From the NCBI GenBank assembly GCA_945881735.1, contig CAMCVF010000014.1:1-34688 (forward strand): DNA of 34,688 bases, in the 5' to 3' direction. The notes beneath the pieces are model-generated. The model did no database searches and had not been told where the DNA came from. It worked only from the letters and a program-made list of their open reading frames with translations. Source of the stretch: Methylotenera oryzisoli. GTDB taxonomy: Bacteria > Pseudomonadota > Gammaproteobacteria > Burkholderiales > Methylophilaceae. Position numbers and translations under genes: made by a program. This document shows positions 8,320-15,990 of this stretch, piece after piece (the first letter of the stretch is position 1; every line of letters starts with the position of its first letter).

Positions 8320-9239
8320 TCATTAATGCTTAATTTGACTTTCAGATTTTCAGCCAGACTAATCAGGATACTGCCTGAATTATTTGGTAGATGAAGTGCA
8401 TCCTGGATAGCTTCATCTAAATAATGTAAACATAGAGCGACAGATTGCTGGTGTGCATTTTTATAACCTAAGTTTTTTAATACATACGTTATGTTAACGG
8501 ATTGACTTGCGTGGTTATAGGCGCCATCTTTTACCACGTCTTCTAAATCGTCTGCAATCTGGTAACCTATGGCGAAGTTTGCACAGGCTTTTCTAGCTAA
8601 ATCGGTACAATCATTTCGTTGTGCTGCTACCAAGGCTAATTCAATAGGCAAACTAAAAAGCGCACCAGATTTTTGGCTTGCAATAACAACATACTGCTCA
8701 AGTGAAAGTTGTGGATTTTTTTTAAACAAAACATCTAAAGATTGACCTTCAATAGCCAACCTAGTTTGTTTATTAATAATTGAAATGAGTTGAGGTATTA
8801 GTGATGGTTTGCTGTATCTCGCCAACATTCCATAAGCTGTAGATAACAATAAATCACCAGCACATATTGCAATGTTAATACCATATTTTTTCCAAACGCT
8901 TGTCTGGCCTCTGCGAATTTCATCTTCGTCTTGAATATCATCATGAATCAAAGATGCGTTGTGCAGCAACTCCGCCGAGGCTGCTAATATCAACATATCG
9001 TCGTACTCTACGGCAAGTTTCATGCAGGCATCTAGGCATGATTTTGCTCTAACTTGCTGACCTGGAGAATCAAAATGATACTTAATTGCTTCAATACAAA
9101 TATTCTGTACTGAAAATGGAGCTGATTGTTCTAATAATGTATTTTGTATTAGACAATCTACTTGCTGAGTTAAATCATCAATAGAAAATGATGAATAAAA
9201 ATTGGCAGTGGATTGATAATTTAAAGCTTGAATAGTCAT
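8316..9239 (-). CDS. crtE: Geranylgeranyl diphosphate synthase
   Basis: 307 aa prenyl transferase that elongates farnesyl or shorter diphosphates to GGPP, the substrate of CrtB. It has the first Asp-rich motif HDDIQDEDEIRRG (DDx4D form, near residue 94) and the second motif ADDLED near 229, both chelating magnesium. It is the first pigment gene after the intercistronic hairpin, and no clear Shine-Dalgarno precedes its ATG. Chain length (C20) is inferred from operon context rather than from pocket residues. Confidence 0.9.
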   Translation of the reverse strand: MTIQALNYQSTANFYSSFSIDDLTQQVDCLIQNTLLEQSAPFSVQNICIEAIKYHFDSPGQQVRAKSCLDACMKLAVEYDDMLILAASAELLHNASLIHDDIQDEDEIRRGQTSVWKKYGINIAICAGDLLLSTAYGMLARYSKPSLIPQLISIINKQTRLAIEGQSLDVLFKKNPQLSLEQYVVIASQKSGALFSLPIELALVAAQRNDCTDLARKACANFAIGYQIADDLEDVVKDGAYNHASQSVNITYVLKNLGYKNAHQQSVALCLHYLDEAIQDALHLPNNSGSILISLAENLKVKLSINE

Positions 9240-9276
9240 TTTTAATCACATTCGATGTCAATTAAAAAAGAAGTGC

Positions 9277-9327
9277 TTTGCGGCGATGTAATTGAATTTG
9301 TTAATTCAATTTAACATTTGCCGCAAA
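9277..9327 (-). terminator. Attenuator-like hairpin between rhodopsin and crtE
   Basis: Between the rhodopsin and crtE genes the minus strand can fold into a long stem. The outer part is TTTGCGGC/GCCGCAAA, the middle ATGT/ACAT, and the inner part a perfect 9-bp AATTGAATT/AATTCAATT around a 4-nt loop. After it the transcript would read GCACTTCTTTTTTAATTG, a T-rich tail. This is a rho-independent terminator shape inside an operon. It would give more rhodopsin mRNA than crt mRNA. Confidence 0.65.
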
Positions 9328-9335
9328 TCACTATC

Positions 9336-9365
9336 ATGGTTTAGCAACTAATGGTTTAGCAACTA
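9336..9365. repeat. Perfect 2 x 15-bp tandem duplication
   Basis: ATGGTTTAGCAACTA is present twice in a row, with no difference, 8 bp beyond the rhodopsin stop codon. It looks like a slippage duplication in the rhodopsin 3' untranslated region. Confidence 0.9.
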
Positions 9366-9372
9366 AAAATTA

Positions 9373-10164
9373 CTATTTTTTCTCACTTTCAGTGACCGCA
9401 ACAGACCAAATAATCACACCAAAAGCAATTTTGTTTAATACGTCGGCTAAGTTATAAACAATATTTAAAGCTTTCATGCTTTCAGTTGGATCTGAACCTG
9501 ATAGATAACCGAAGAAGTAGCCGATAGGGTAAATAGCCCAACCGATTGTGACAATCCAACGCATTAAATTAAAGGCAGATTGCACGTTTGCTGGCGCTTG
9601 ATTTGCATTAATTTTGCTTGCTTCGCCACCAAATATTTCCCATAAAATATAAGCCCAACCTAACATGCCAATTACAAATGCAGGTAAAACGCCCATGTAG
9701 CCAGCTTCACCTAAATATCCGCCAACTAACATGACTAATGTACCAATCATTAAACGCCAAAATACGCCTGTTGGCACTTTAGCAATCGCTGCCAAAATCA
9801 GATAAAACTCAACCATCAACAGCGGTACTGTAATTAACCAGTCGATATAACGATATACGGTTGGAGTTGAGCCTGTCGCCACCCACACATCTCGCATGTA
9901 AAAGTAGTGCACTGCAGCGATAAGTGTAACCAAGCCAGATACAGTTAATGATGTTTTCCATTTTCCTGCGACACGATCTCTTTCAAGAAAAAAGAAAGCC
10001 GTTGAAGCCACCAAAGCCATTGATATTAACCAAAAAGAAATGCCCACAAAGTCACTTGATTGTAAGATGACACTATTTTCCGCGAACGCTGGTGTGCTTA
10101 AGCCAAAAGTGGCCATAGATAATAAGAACTTATTTTTAATAGATAGAACTGGAAGCTTAATCAT
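9373..10164 (-). CDS. Proteorhodopsin, green-type light-driven proton pump
   Basis: 263 aa. A signal-like N-terminus (cleavage likely after PAFA, residue 28) precedes seven transmembrane helices. Asp108 (proton acceptor), Thr112 and Glu119 (donor) give the D-T-E pattern of outward proton pumps. His86 matches the His that pairs with the acceptor in proteorhodopsins. Leu116 occupies the spectral-tuning position (Leu in green forms, Gln in blue forms). Lys245 in LADVLNKIAFG is the Schiff-base lysine for retinal. A GGGGA ribosome site sits about 8 nt before the ATG. It heads the operon crtE-crtI-crtB-crtY-blh, which supplies its retinal. Expected location is the inner membrane. Pump activity and colour are inferred from these residues. 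Confidence 0.95.
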   Translation of the reverse strand: MIKLPVLSIKNKFLLSMATFGLSTPAFAENSVILQSSDFVGISFWLISMALVASTAFFFLERDRVAGKWKTSLTVSGLVTLIAAVHYFYMRDVWVATGSTPTVYRYIDWLITVPLLMVEFYLILAAIAKVPTGVFWRLMIGTLVMLVGGYLGEAGYMGVLPAFVIGMLGWAYILWEIFGGEASKINANQAPANVQSAFNLMRWIVTIGWAIYPIGYFFGYLSGSDPTESMKALNIVYNLADVLNKIAFGVIIWSVAVTESEKK

Positions 10165-10592
10165 TCATTTCCCCAATATATTTAAATTAAATATTTAAAA
10201 AAAACGTACACAAATGTTACACCCTTATTAAAAATATGTAACTAAATGTAGAGGCAGTTTAGTGTGTAAATTTTGATATGACAACCTTTTTTTAAAACTT
10301 TTACATCACATGCTTCAATAGAAGGACCATATTGTCGAAATTAGAAAGATTTCAGGTAAGCAGCAATTAAATCACATGAACTTCTCTTACGAGGTTAGTA
10401 ACGACTGCCATCAATATTATGCTTCAACTATAAATAGCGCAGTTTCCTGCAAAATGATGTTTACACAATATTGATTACACCACCAATTGCGATTAAGCCA
10501 AGGCCAGTTGCGCTGAAGTATTGTGTGAGCATACAATAAAAGCGGTTTGCAAGATTTTCATTTGAATCATCACTTGGCCTTTAATTACCAAG
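10165..10592. other. Gene-free leader region upstream of proteorhodopsin
   Basis: 428 bp, AT-rich, without a credible gene. Besides the promoter candidate it holds an inverted repeat GTTACA ... TGTAAC with a 15-nt spacer near 10215-10241, between promoter and start codon, which could bind a regulator or fold in the leader. A weak ACTTGG/CCAAGT hairpin near 10572-10593 may end the apt transcript. Confidence 0.45.
10256..10284 (-). promoter_or_regulatory. Candidate sigma70 promoter of the rhodopsin operon
   Basis: On the minus strand TTGTCA (10279-10284) is followed after exactly 17 nt by TAAACT (10256-10261), about 90 nt before the rhodopsin start. The -35 box is good and the -10 box modest. 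Confidence 0.35.
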
Positions 10593-11120
10593 TCAAACAG
10601 ATAGTATCGAATATGCAGAAATGCCATTTTTCAACAAACGACTGTTGCCAGCTAAATCAGCAATTTCCAATAAACTAAGGGCACCGACAATGTCTATTTT
10701 TGCTTGGCGTAACAGCTCAGCCGCGGCCAATAAGGTGCCACCTGTCGCCACAACGTCATCTATAATCAATACTTGTGCCTGCGCTGGGATGATCTGGGCT
10801 TGAATTTCCAATGCATCTTGACCGTACTCTAAGCCATAAGATTGCCTATGACTAACACTGGGCAATTTGTTGGGCTTTCTTGCCAACAATAATGGCTTTG
10901 ACATGGTGATCGCCAAAGCTGAAGCAAAAATAAAGCCTCGCGACTCTATGGCCAGAATGTGCGTGAATTCTGATTGATTGGCATAAAGGGATAACTGCTT
11001 AATTGCAAATTCAAATGCTTGCGTATCGGCTATCAATGGCGAAATATCCCTAAACATGATACCAGGCTTAGGAAAGTCGGAGACGCAGCTTAAATAATCT
11101 AGTAAGCGAATATCAGCCAC
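10593..11120 (-). CDS. apt: Adenine phosphoribosyltransferase
   Basis: 175 aa. It salvages adenine by transferring phosphoribose from PRPP to make AMP. The PRPP-binding signature VLIIDDVVATGGTLLAA lies near residues 117-133. The N-terminal FPKPGIMFRDISPL and the ESRGFIF segment near residue 59 are typical of Apt. Length is normal for the family. The start is GTG (11118-11120), overlapping the upstream reading frame by 8 nt. An apt start this close to another frame suggests coupling, but that frame looks like a gene remnant. Confidence 0.92.
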   Translation of the reverse strand: MADIRLLDYLSCVSDFPKPGIMFRDISPLIADTQAFEFAIKQLSLYANQSEFTHILAIESRGFIFASALAITMSKPLLLARKPNKLPSVSHRQSYGLEYGQDALEIQAQIIPAQAQVLIIDDVVATGGTLLAAAELLRQAKIDIVGALSLLEIADLAGNSRLLKNGISAYSILSV

Positions 11121-11337
11121 GGTTTATGTTAATTTGCAATAAAGAAAAGTCGTCATCAAACGGTACGTTTTCCGCCTGCAAGCCTTGAATAATTTTTAAT
11201 ATACCATCAAGGTGGGTGACTTTAATATCGGTCAACCATTTCATAATATCTGTGTATTCAAGCAAAGTCATCATCTCGCTATCCTCTTTGAAAACTTCAT
11301 AATGCTTACCAAGCGCTGTTTGATCACAGTTTTGCAC
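11113..11337 (-). pseudogene. Possible C-terminal remnant of a SpoIIE/PP2C phosphatase
   Basis: 74 codons from a GTG directly after an in-frame TAA. The last part (a short amphipathic helix, then FDDDFSLLQI) resembles the DDD-[IF]-[ST]-L-L end of SpoIIE-type PP2C serine phosphatases, whose Asp residues bind metal. The N-terminal four-fifths of such a domain is absent, so I read it as a remnant rather than a working small protein. It overlaps the apt start by 8 nt. If it is translated it could still help apt translation. Assignment is tentative. Confidence 0.4.
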
Positions 11338-11858
11338 GATGAATTAACAGCAAGGAAATCTTATAAATGTTTTTAAAGTGCAAATGTTGCTGCATCCTCT
11401 ACTGTTTGGTCTGTTGAAATGATATTTGGACGAGCCTCACCGCTAATCAATCTTTAATCCGAATGTAAGCTTTTCGCGCCTAAAATTATTCAAAATTGTC
11501 TCTTCATTAACAGCCCAATCAATTAGTTATTACCAGAACATTTTAGGCCTAATAATTATTAATATCTAGCATAAACCAAGTGCAGCTTAACAGGATGCTG
11601 ATATAAAAATTAGTTAAATGCCATATTTGGGAGTCGACCACCTATCGATTAATCTGGGACGCAAAATAATTCCAAACAGAAACCATCAAATCAATGCTTA
11701 TATCACGAAGAAAATCAGTAAGGATTAATACAATGAAAAAACTGTTTAAATACAATTGTTGAATTGCACTAATAATCGATGCACCAAATGAATTGCATAT
11801 TGACCAATTAAAATTCAGAAACGTATCAAATAAAATATTTAAATAGATTAGTATTTAG
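11338..11858. other. Degenerate non-coding stretch
   Basis: 521 bp, AT-rich, with no open frame of note. A good ribosome site (AGTAAGGA) precedes an ATG at 11731, but that frame stops after 9 codons, possibly the stump of a lost gene. A TTAGGCCTAA palindrome lies near 11542-11551. The stretch leads into the decayed transporter fragment. Confidence 0.4.
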
Positions 11859-12117
11859 TTTCAAGGTAAGCAAAAAATCACCTTTAATATTTTTGTAATT
11901 ATCAGCAGCTCCATTCAACGCTATATGTTTATGCTAGTTGTTATCAATGCAATAGGCATTATGTCTTGGATGGCTTTGCGTATGCTGGGTATAGAAAATG
12001 CTGGCGCTTGGGCAGTTGCCGCCGGTTTTATGTATATCGTGCCTTATTTTAGTTCTCAAAGTCATCTGCGAACATATTGAGCATCTGCAACACGTTGCGG
12101 AATCATTAAGCGATTAA
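11859..12117 (+). pseudogene. Fragment of an AI-2E family (PerM-like) transporter
   Basis: One frame reads SSSIQRYMFMLVVINAIGI ... ALRMLGIENAGAWAV ... MYIVPYFSS (about 11907-12056). That is the conserved RYL-x-N-G-LG-W-IPY core of AI-2E exporter-family membrane proteins. Then, in a different frame, 12058-12117 reads KVICEHIEHLQHVAESLSD and a stop, the usual C-terminal end of the same family. The middle and the whole N-terminal half are missing, and the junction shifts frame. It is a clear decay product by internal deletion, just upstream of selO. Confidence 0.7.
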
Positions 12118-12140
12118 ATTTGGATTTATGGACACCCTAT

Positions 12141-13616
12141 ATGGCAACGGCTACACAATCAGATACTGTTGGCTTTTATTTTGATAATAGCTATTTGCAA
12201 TTACCAACCATTTTTTATCAAAAACAACAACCTAGCCCTGTTAAAAATCCAAAATTAGTTCTATTTAACGAATCACTAGCAATTGAGCTTGGTTTAAATG
12301 CAGATGTGCTTAAAAATCAAGGGGCTCAATGTTTAGCGGGCAATTTGCTTTTTAATAATAGCGAACCTATTGCACAGGCCTACGCGGGTCACCAATTTGG
12401 TCATTTTAATCGACTGGGTGATGGCCGCGCCATCTTGTTAGGTGAACACATCACGCCCAATAATCAGCGATTTGATATTCAGCTAAAAGGTGCTGGCAGA
12501 ACACCCTATTCTCGTTCTGGCGATGGGCGTGCAGCACTAGCGCCAATGCTGCGCGAATATATCATCAGTGAAGCGATGCATGCGTTGGGCATTGCCACCA
12601 CCAGAAGTTTAGCCGTCACAACTACAGGCGAAACGGTCTACCGCGATGCAGCCTATTCAGGCGCTGTGCTTACGCGCGTTGCCGCTAGCCATATCCGTGT
12701 GGGAACGTTTCAATTTGCAGCGGCGAATCAAAATCAGGTACAGTTAAAAGCGCTGGCTGATTACACTATTCACCGCCATTTTCCCGAAACTGCCGTTGCA
12801 GATCACCCATACCTTGATTTACTAAAACGAGTGATTGATTTGCAGGCATCTCTAATTGCAAAATGGATGCAGGTCGGCTTTATTCATGGCGTGATGAATA
12901 CTGACAATATGAGCATCTGCGGTGAAACAATTGATTACGGCCCCTGCGCTTTTATGAATGGCTATCACCCAGAAACGGTATTTAGCTCTATAGATACTAA
13001 TGGCCGCTATGCTTTTGGCAATCAGCCTAATATTGCGCACTGGAATCTCATTAGATTAGCCGAAAGTTTAGTGCCACTGATTCATGAATCGGAAGAACAA
13101 GCAATTTCAATGGTTACTGAATGCCTGCACGAATACCCGAATCAATTTTTTGCCTACTGGTTAGCTTGCATGCGAAAAAAGCTGGGGATTTTTAATGAAG
13201 AAGAAGGTGACATTAAGCTGGTCGAGGATTTATTGATGCATATGCAAAAAAATCAAGCCGATTTTACTAATACATTTAGATCATTATCAGATGATGCTGT
13301 GCAAAACAGCGCCTTTTACCAAGATGCTGGATTTAAAAACTGGTTATCGCTGTGGAAAGCCAGATTATCAAGGCAAAATGAAACATTTGCAGACAGCATA
13401 CCGCTCATGCAGTCGGCAAATCCAAAAGTGATTCCAAGAAATCATTTAGTAGAGGCTGCGCTTAGTGCGGCGACTGACCGTAACGACTTAATTTTATTTA
13501 ATGAGCTATTAATGGTTGTATCAAAACCATACGCCAACATAGCGCATGATGCCAAATACACGCAAGTGCCTGAGCCTTTGTTTGACGCTCAATATAAAAC
13601 ATTTTGCGGTACTTAA
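12141..13616 (+). CDS. selO: Protein adenylyltransferase SelO (YdiU/UPF0061 family)
   Basis: About 491 aa. SelO is a pseudokinase-fold enzyme that transfers AMP from ATP to Ser/Thr/Tyr of proteins in redox-stress responses. Conserved blocks: AYAGHQFGHFNRLGDGRA near residue 83, QLKGAGRTPYSRSGDGRAAL near 120, TTRSLAVTTTGE near 155, then FIHGVMNTDNMSICGETIDYGP near 250 with the catalytic/metal Asn and Asp. The frame is open from a TTG at 12120. I prefer ATG 12141 (MATATQ) because family members begin shortly before the FDNSY-LP motif. The C-terminus ends in CGT and may be a Cys variant of the family's Cys/Sec end. Confidence 0.92.
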   Translation: MATATQSDTVGFYFDNSYLQLPTIFYQKQQPSPVKNPKLVLFNESLAIELGLNADVLKNQGAQCLAGNLLFNNSEPIAQAYAGHQFGHFNRLGDGRAILLGEHITPNNQRFDIQLKGAGRTPYSRSGDGRAALAPMLREYIISEAMHALGIATTRSLAVTTTGETVYRDAAYSGAVLTRVAASHIRVGTFQFAAANQNQVQLKALADYTIHRHFPETAVADHPYLDLLKRVIDLQASLIAKWMQVGFIHGVMNTDNMSICGETIDYGPCAFMNGYHPETVFSSIDTNGRYAFGNQPNIAHWNLIRLAESLVPLIHESEEQAISMVTECLHEYPNQFFAYWLACMRKKLGIFNEEEGDIKLVEDLLMHMQKNQADFTNTFRSLSDDAVQNSAFYQDAGFKNWLSLWKARLSRQNETFADSIPLMQSANPKVIPRNHLVEAALSAATDRNDLILFNELLMVVSKPYANIAHDAKYTQVPEPLFDAQYKTFCGT

Positions 13617-13625
13617 TCATTTAAT

Positions 13626-13637
13626 GCTAATGCATTA
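13626..13637. repeat. Perfect 12-bp palindrome after selO
   Basis: CTAATGCATTAG, 10 bp after the selO stop. It has no T-run, so it is not a good terminator. Its role is unknown. Confidence 0.4.
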
Positions 13638-13651
13638 GTGTTAGTCCGCAA

Positions 13652-13759
13652 ATGTTGTCTGATACTGAAGCACTATCAGACGACTTAGGCTTTAAAGTAT
13701 CGCCGCGTATTGGCGAACTTGGTGACTACGTCATCGAGCTTGCATTTGTCGAAAAATAA
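13652..13759 (+). pseudogene. Possible C-terminal remnant of a GNAT-type acyltransferase
   Basis: 35 codons starting QMLSDTEALSDD; the segment LGFKVSPRIGELGDYVIEL resembles the LGF-x-V-x(6-10)-V-x-L end of GNAT domains, such as those at the end of acyl-CoA synthetase/acetyltransferase fusions. Everything upstream of this tail is absent. From 13760 to about 14039 I see only AT-rich non-coding DNA. Confidence 0.35.
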
Positions 13760-14039
13760 ATGAAGCGATCAATTTAAAATTAAGCAACAAGGCGTAAAAC
13801 AATGCGCGCCTTTTCCTTTGTCTCACCTTCAACGCATAGCGAAACTGCTGCAGCAATAGCTTAAGATCAATCCACCGCCGCCCAATAATCCCAAGCATTA
13901 ATAAATAAGCAAATTAAAAGCCTGTCCTTTATATTCTATTTAATTATATCTATATAAAAACAATTTCTTTTTAATTATTTAAAAGCCAGTTTATAGTGAG
14001 CAAATTCGTGTTTAACACAGGCTTTATAAAGATTAAATT

Positions 14040-14126
14040 ATGCCTTCTTTACAGACAACGCAAGCCGCTTCGCAAACCAATCAGCAGATTGCAGATGAAA
14101 TTTTGCGTGCGTTTCAGCGCAGTTAA
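14040..14126 (+). CDS. Tentative 28-residue peptide upstream of the porin gene
   Basis: ATG to TAA, 28 aa, reading MPSLQTTQAASQTN and ending ILRAFQRS; polar, Gln-rich, with an amphipathic end. No clear ribosome site. It lies 60 bp before the porin start and could be a leader peptide or the stump of a lost gene. I cannot assign a function. Confidence 0.25.
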   Translation: MPSLQTTQAASQTNQQIADEILRAFQRS

Positions 14127-14185
14127 AAATAAGCATTAAAACTGTTTTGACAACCAATATGCAGTTTCATATTGAAGGAAAAATA

Positions 14186-15910
14186 ATGAAAAAATCAAAA
14201 CATTTTGTTACAAAAAAAATTCTACAAGCTCTGCTCACTAGCGGTGCTTTAATCAGTTGCACCAGCGTCTTTGCTTATGATGAAGTAGCAAATCCGGTAA
14301 CAAAAACAGAAACAGAACTGGCCCAACCAACTGTTACTGTTGAAGATATTGAACAAACAGAAAAAATCAAAGCTAGCTTAGCGGAAATTGATGCAGAAGC
14401 CAAAGCTGCAGACGTGGCAAAGAATGGTTACTACGTAGAGCGTAAAAGTTACGGTACACAAAAAGAGACCGAGCCACCGCGTTACGTTAAACAAGCGAAT
14501 AAAACATGGTTAAAAGATTACGAAGCTTTTGAAGATGCTAGCTGGTTAGACTTAGGTTTGGAATACCGGGCCCGTTATGAACATCGTGAAAACGATTTTC
14601 GTCGAGGACAGGGTGTTGTAGATGATCCAATTTTATTACGTACTCGCGCATATGTAGGGATTAAGGAAATTTTAGATCCTGTTCGTTTTGCTTTAGAACT
14701 TCAAGATTCACGCCGTAATAATGTAGACTTTACGCGTGAGTTTGATACACGAGATATTGATCAAGCTGATATTTTGCAAAGCTATTTAGAACTGCATTTC
14801 AAAGAAACGCTTTTCGGCAAAGATGATTTGGGCAACAACCGTCCGTTATGGGTCAGAGCTGGACGCTTAGCATGGGAATCATTAGATAGGCGATTAATTG
14901 CGCGAAACGAATGGCGCAACACCACCAATACATTTCAAGGTGTTCGTGCCAACATTGGTGATAAAAAGAATGACTGGCAACTAGAAGCTTTTGCCGTAAA
15001 ACCAGTTCAGCGCTTCACCAAAAGCTTAGATGAGGTGGATCATGCACAGGATTTTTATGGGGTAATTGGTGATTGGCGTCGCTGGTCGCAATACGTGACA
15101 TTACAGCCTCATTATTTCTTGCTAAAACAAGATGGTAATAAAGTTAAATATAACTCTGATGGCAAAGAATATTCGGATCGCGCTTTTTTCACCGTGGCTC
15201 AACAAAATGAGGTCAGAATTGACCGCACTATCCACACCGCAGGCTTGCGTGCTTATGCCGTGTTTAATTCGGGTTGGGATTACGATGCCAGTTATGTTAA
15301 ACAATGGGGTAATCAAGACCGCTTCTTGAGTAATGCATCAGGCAAGATCAATGTAGATCATGATGCGCATGCGTATAACGCTGAAGTAGGTTATTCGTTC
15401 ATGCACCCATGGAAACCACGGGTGAGTGCTTATTATGGTTTGGCTACTGGAGATAAAGCAGCACCCGTCGCAGCGGATGACAGGTCAGGCAATCAACGTT
15501 TTGAGCGCTTGTTCGGCTTTGCACGCCCTTGGTCGAATAACGACTATATTCAGATAGAAAATATCAGAGCACCTAAAGTGCATTTGGAATTTGAACCGAA
15601 AGTATCTTTCTTGGAAAATGTCAGAGTAGACACAAGCTTTAGTTGGTACAAGCTAGACAGTGAGTCAGATCGCTGGAATGCAGGTAATAATTTACGTGAC
15701 AGAACAGGAAATAGCGGTAAAGACTTAGGTAAAGAATATGATTTTAGAGTCCGTTTCCCACTCACTCAATACGCATCCCTAAATATTGGATACGCACATT
15801 TCTGGGCAGGTGATTTTGTTAAGACTACTTCGCGAAAGGTTGCTGGTCAGGCTGATAGATCCGATTCATCCGACTTTTTCTACACAGAATTAACCTTATT
15901 AGGTTTTTAA
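14186..15910 (+). CDS. Alginate-export-family outer membrane beta-barrel
   Basis: 574 aa from ATG 14186. The frame stays open back to a TTG at 14147, but GAAGGAA about 7 nt before 14186 and a signal peptide starting MKKSKHF fix the start. Cleavage is likely after SVFA. A Glu/Ala/Lys-rich, possibly helical stretch covers about residues 35-90. Alternating beta-strand pattern follows: GLEYRARYEHREN near 125, LLRTRAYVGIKE, then AGRLAWESLDRRLIARNEWRN near 230, a hallmark of the alginate_exp (AlgE/AlgJ-like) domain. The C-terminus ends in Phe (LTLLGF), as expected for barrel insertion. Such channels export alginate or admit small solutes. No alginate genes are nearby, so the substrate is open. Confidence 0.85.
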   Translation: MKKSKHFVTKKILQALLTSGALISCTSVFAYDEVANPVTKTETELAQPTVTVEDIEQTEKIKASLAEIDAEAKAADVAKNGYYVERKSYGTQKETEPPRYVKQANKTWLKDYEAFEDASWLDLGLEYRARYEHRENDFRRGQGVVDDPILLRTRAYVGIKEILDPVRFALELQDSRRNNVDFTREFDTRDIDQADILQSYLELHFKETLFGKDDLGNNRPLWVRAGRLAWESLDRRLIARNEWRNTTNTFQGVRANIGDKKNDWQLEAFAVKPVQRFTKSLDEVDHAQDFYGVIGDWRRWSQYVTLQPHYFLLKQDGNKVKYNSDGKEYSDRAFFTVAQQNEVRIDRTIHTAGLRAYAVFNSGWDYDASYVKQWGNQDRFLSNASGKINVDHDAHAYNAEVGYSFMHPWKPRVSAYYGLATGDKAAPVAADDRSGNQRFERLFGFARPWSNNDYIQIENIRAPKVHLEFEPKVSFLENVRVDTSFSWYKLDSESDRWNAGNNLRDRTGNSGKDLGKEYDFRVRFPLTQYASLNIGYAHFWAGDFVKTTSRKVAGQADRSDSSDFFYTELTLLGF

Positions 15911-15990
15911 TCCTTACAAAATTTAAGAAAGAAATAGAATTAAAACATTTAATTTATTATCCATAATTCAATTTAATACAATATTAAACT

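Noticed and set aside
9256-9261. TTGACA -35 box before crtE
   Set aside because: A -10 at normal distance would fall inside the crtE start codon region, and no TATAAT-like sequence is there.
10195-10215. Crp/Fnr operator half-site (TGTGTACG) before the rhodopsin gene
   Set aside because: Only one half-site is present; the other half is a poly-T run, so the dimer site is not supported.
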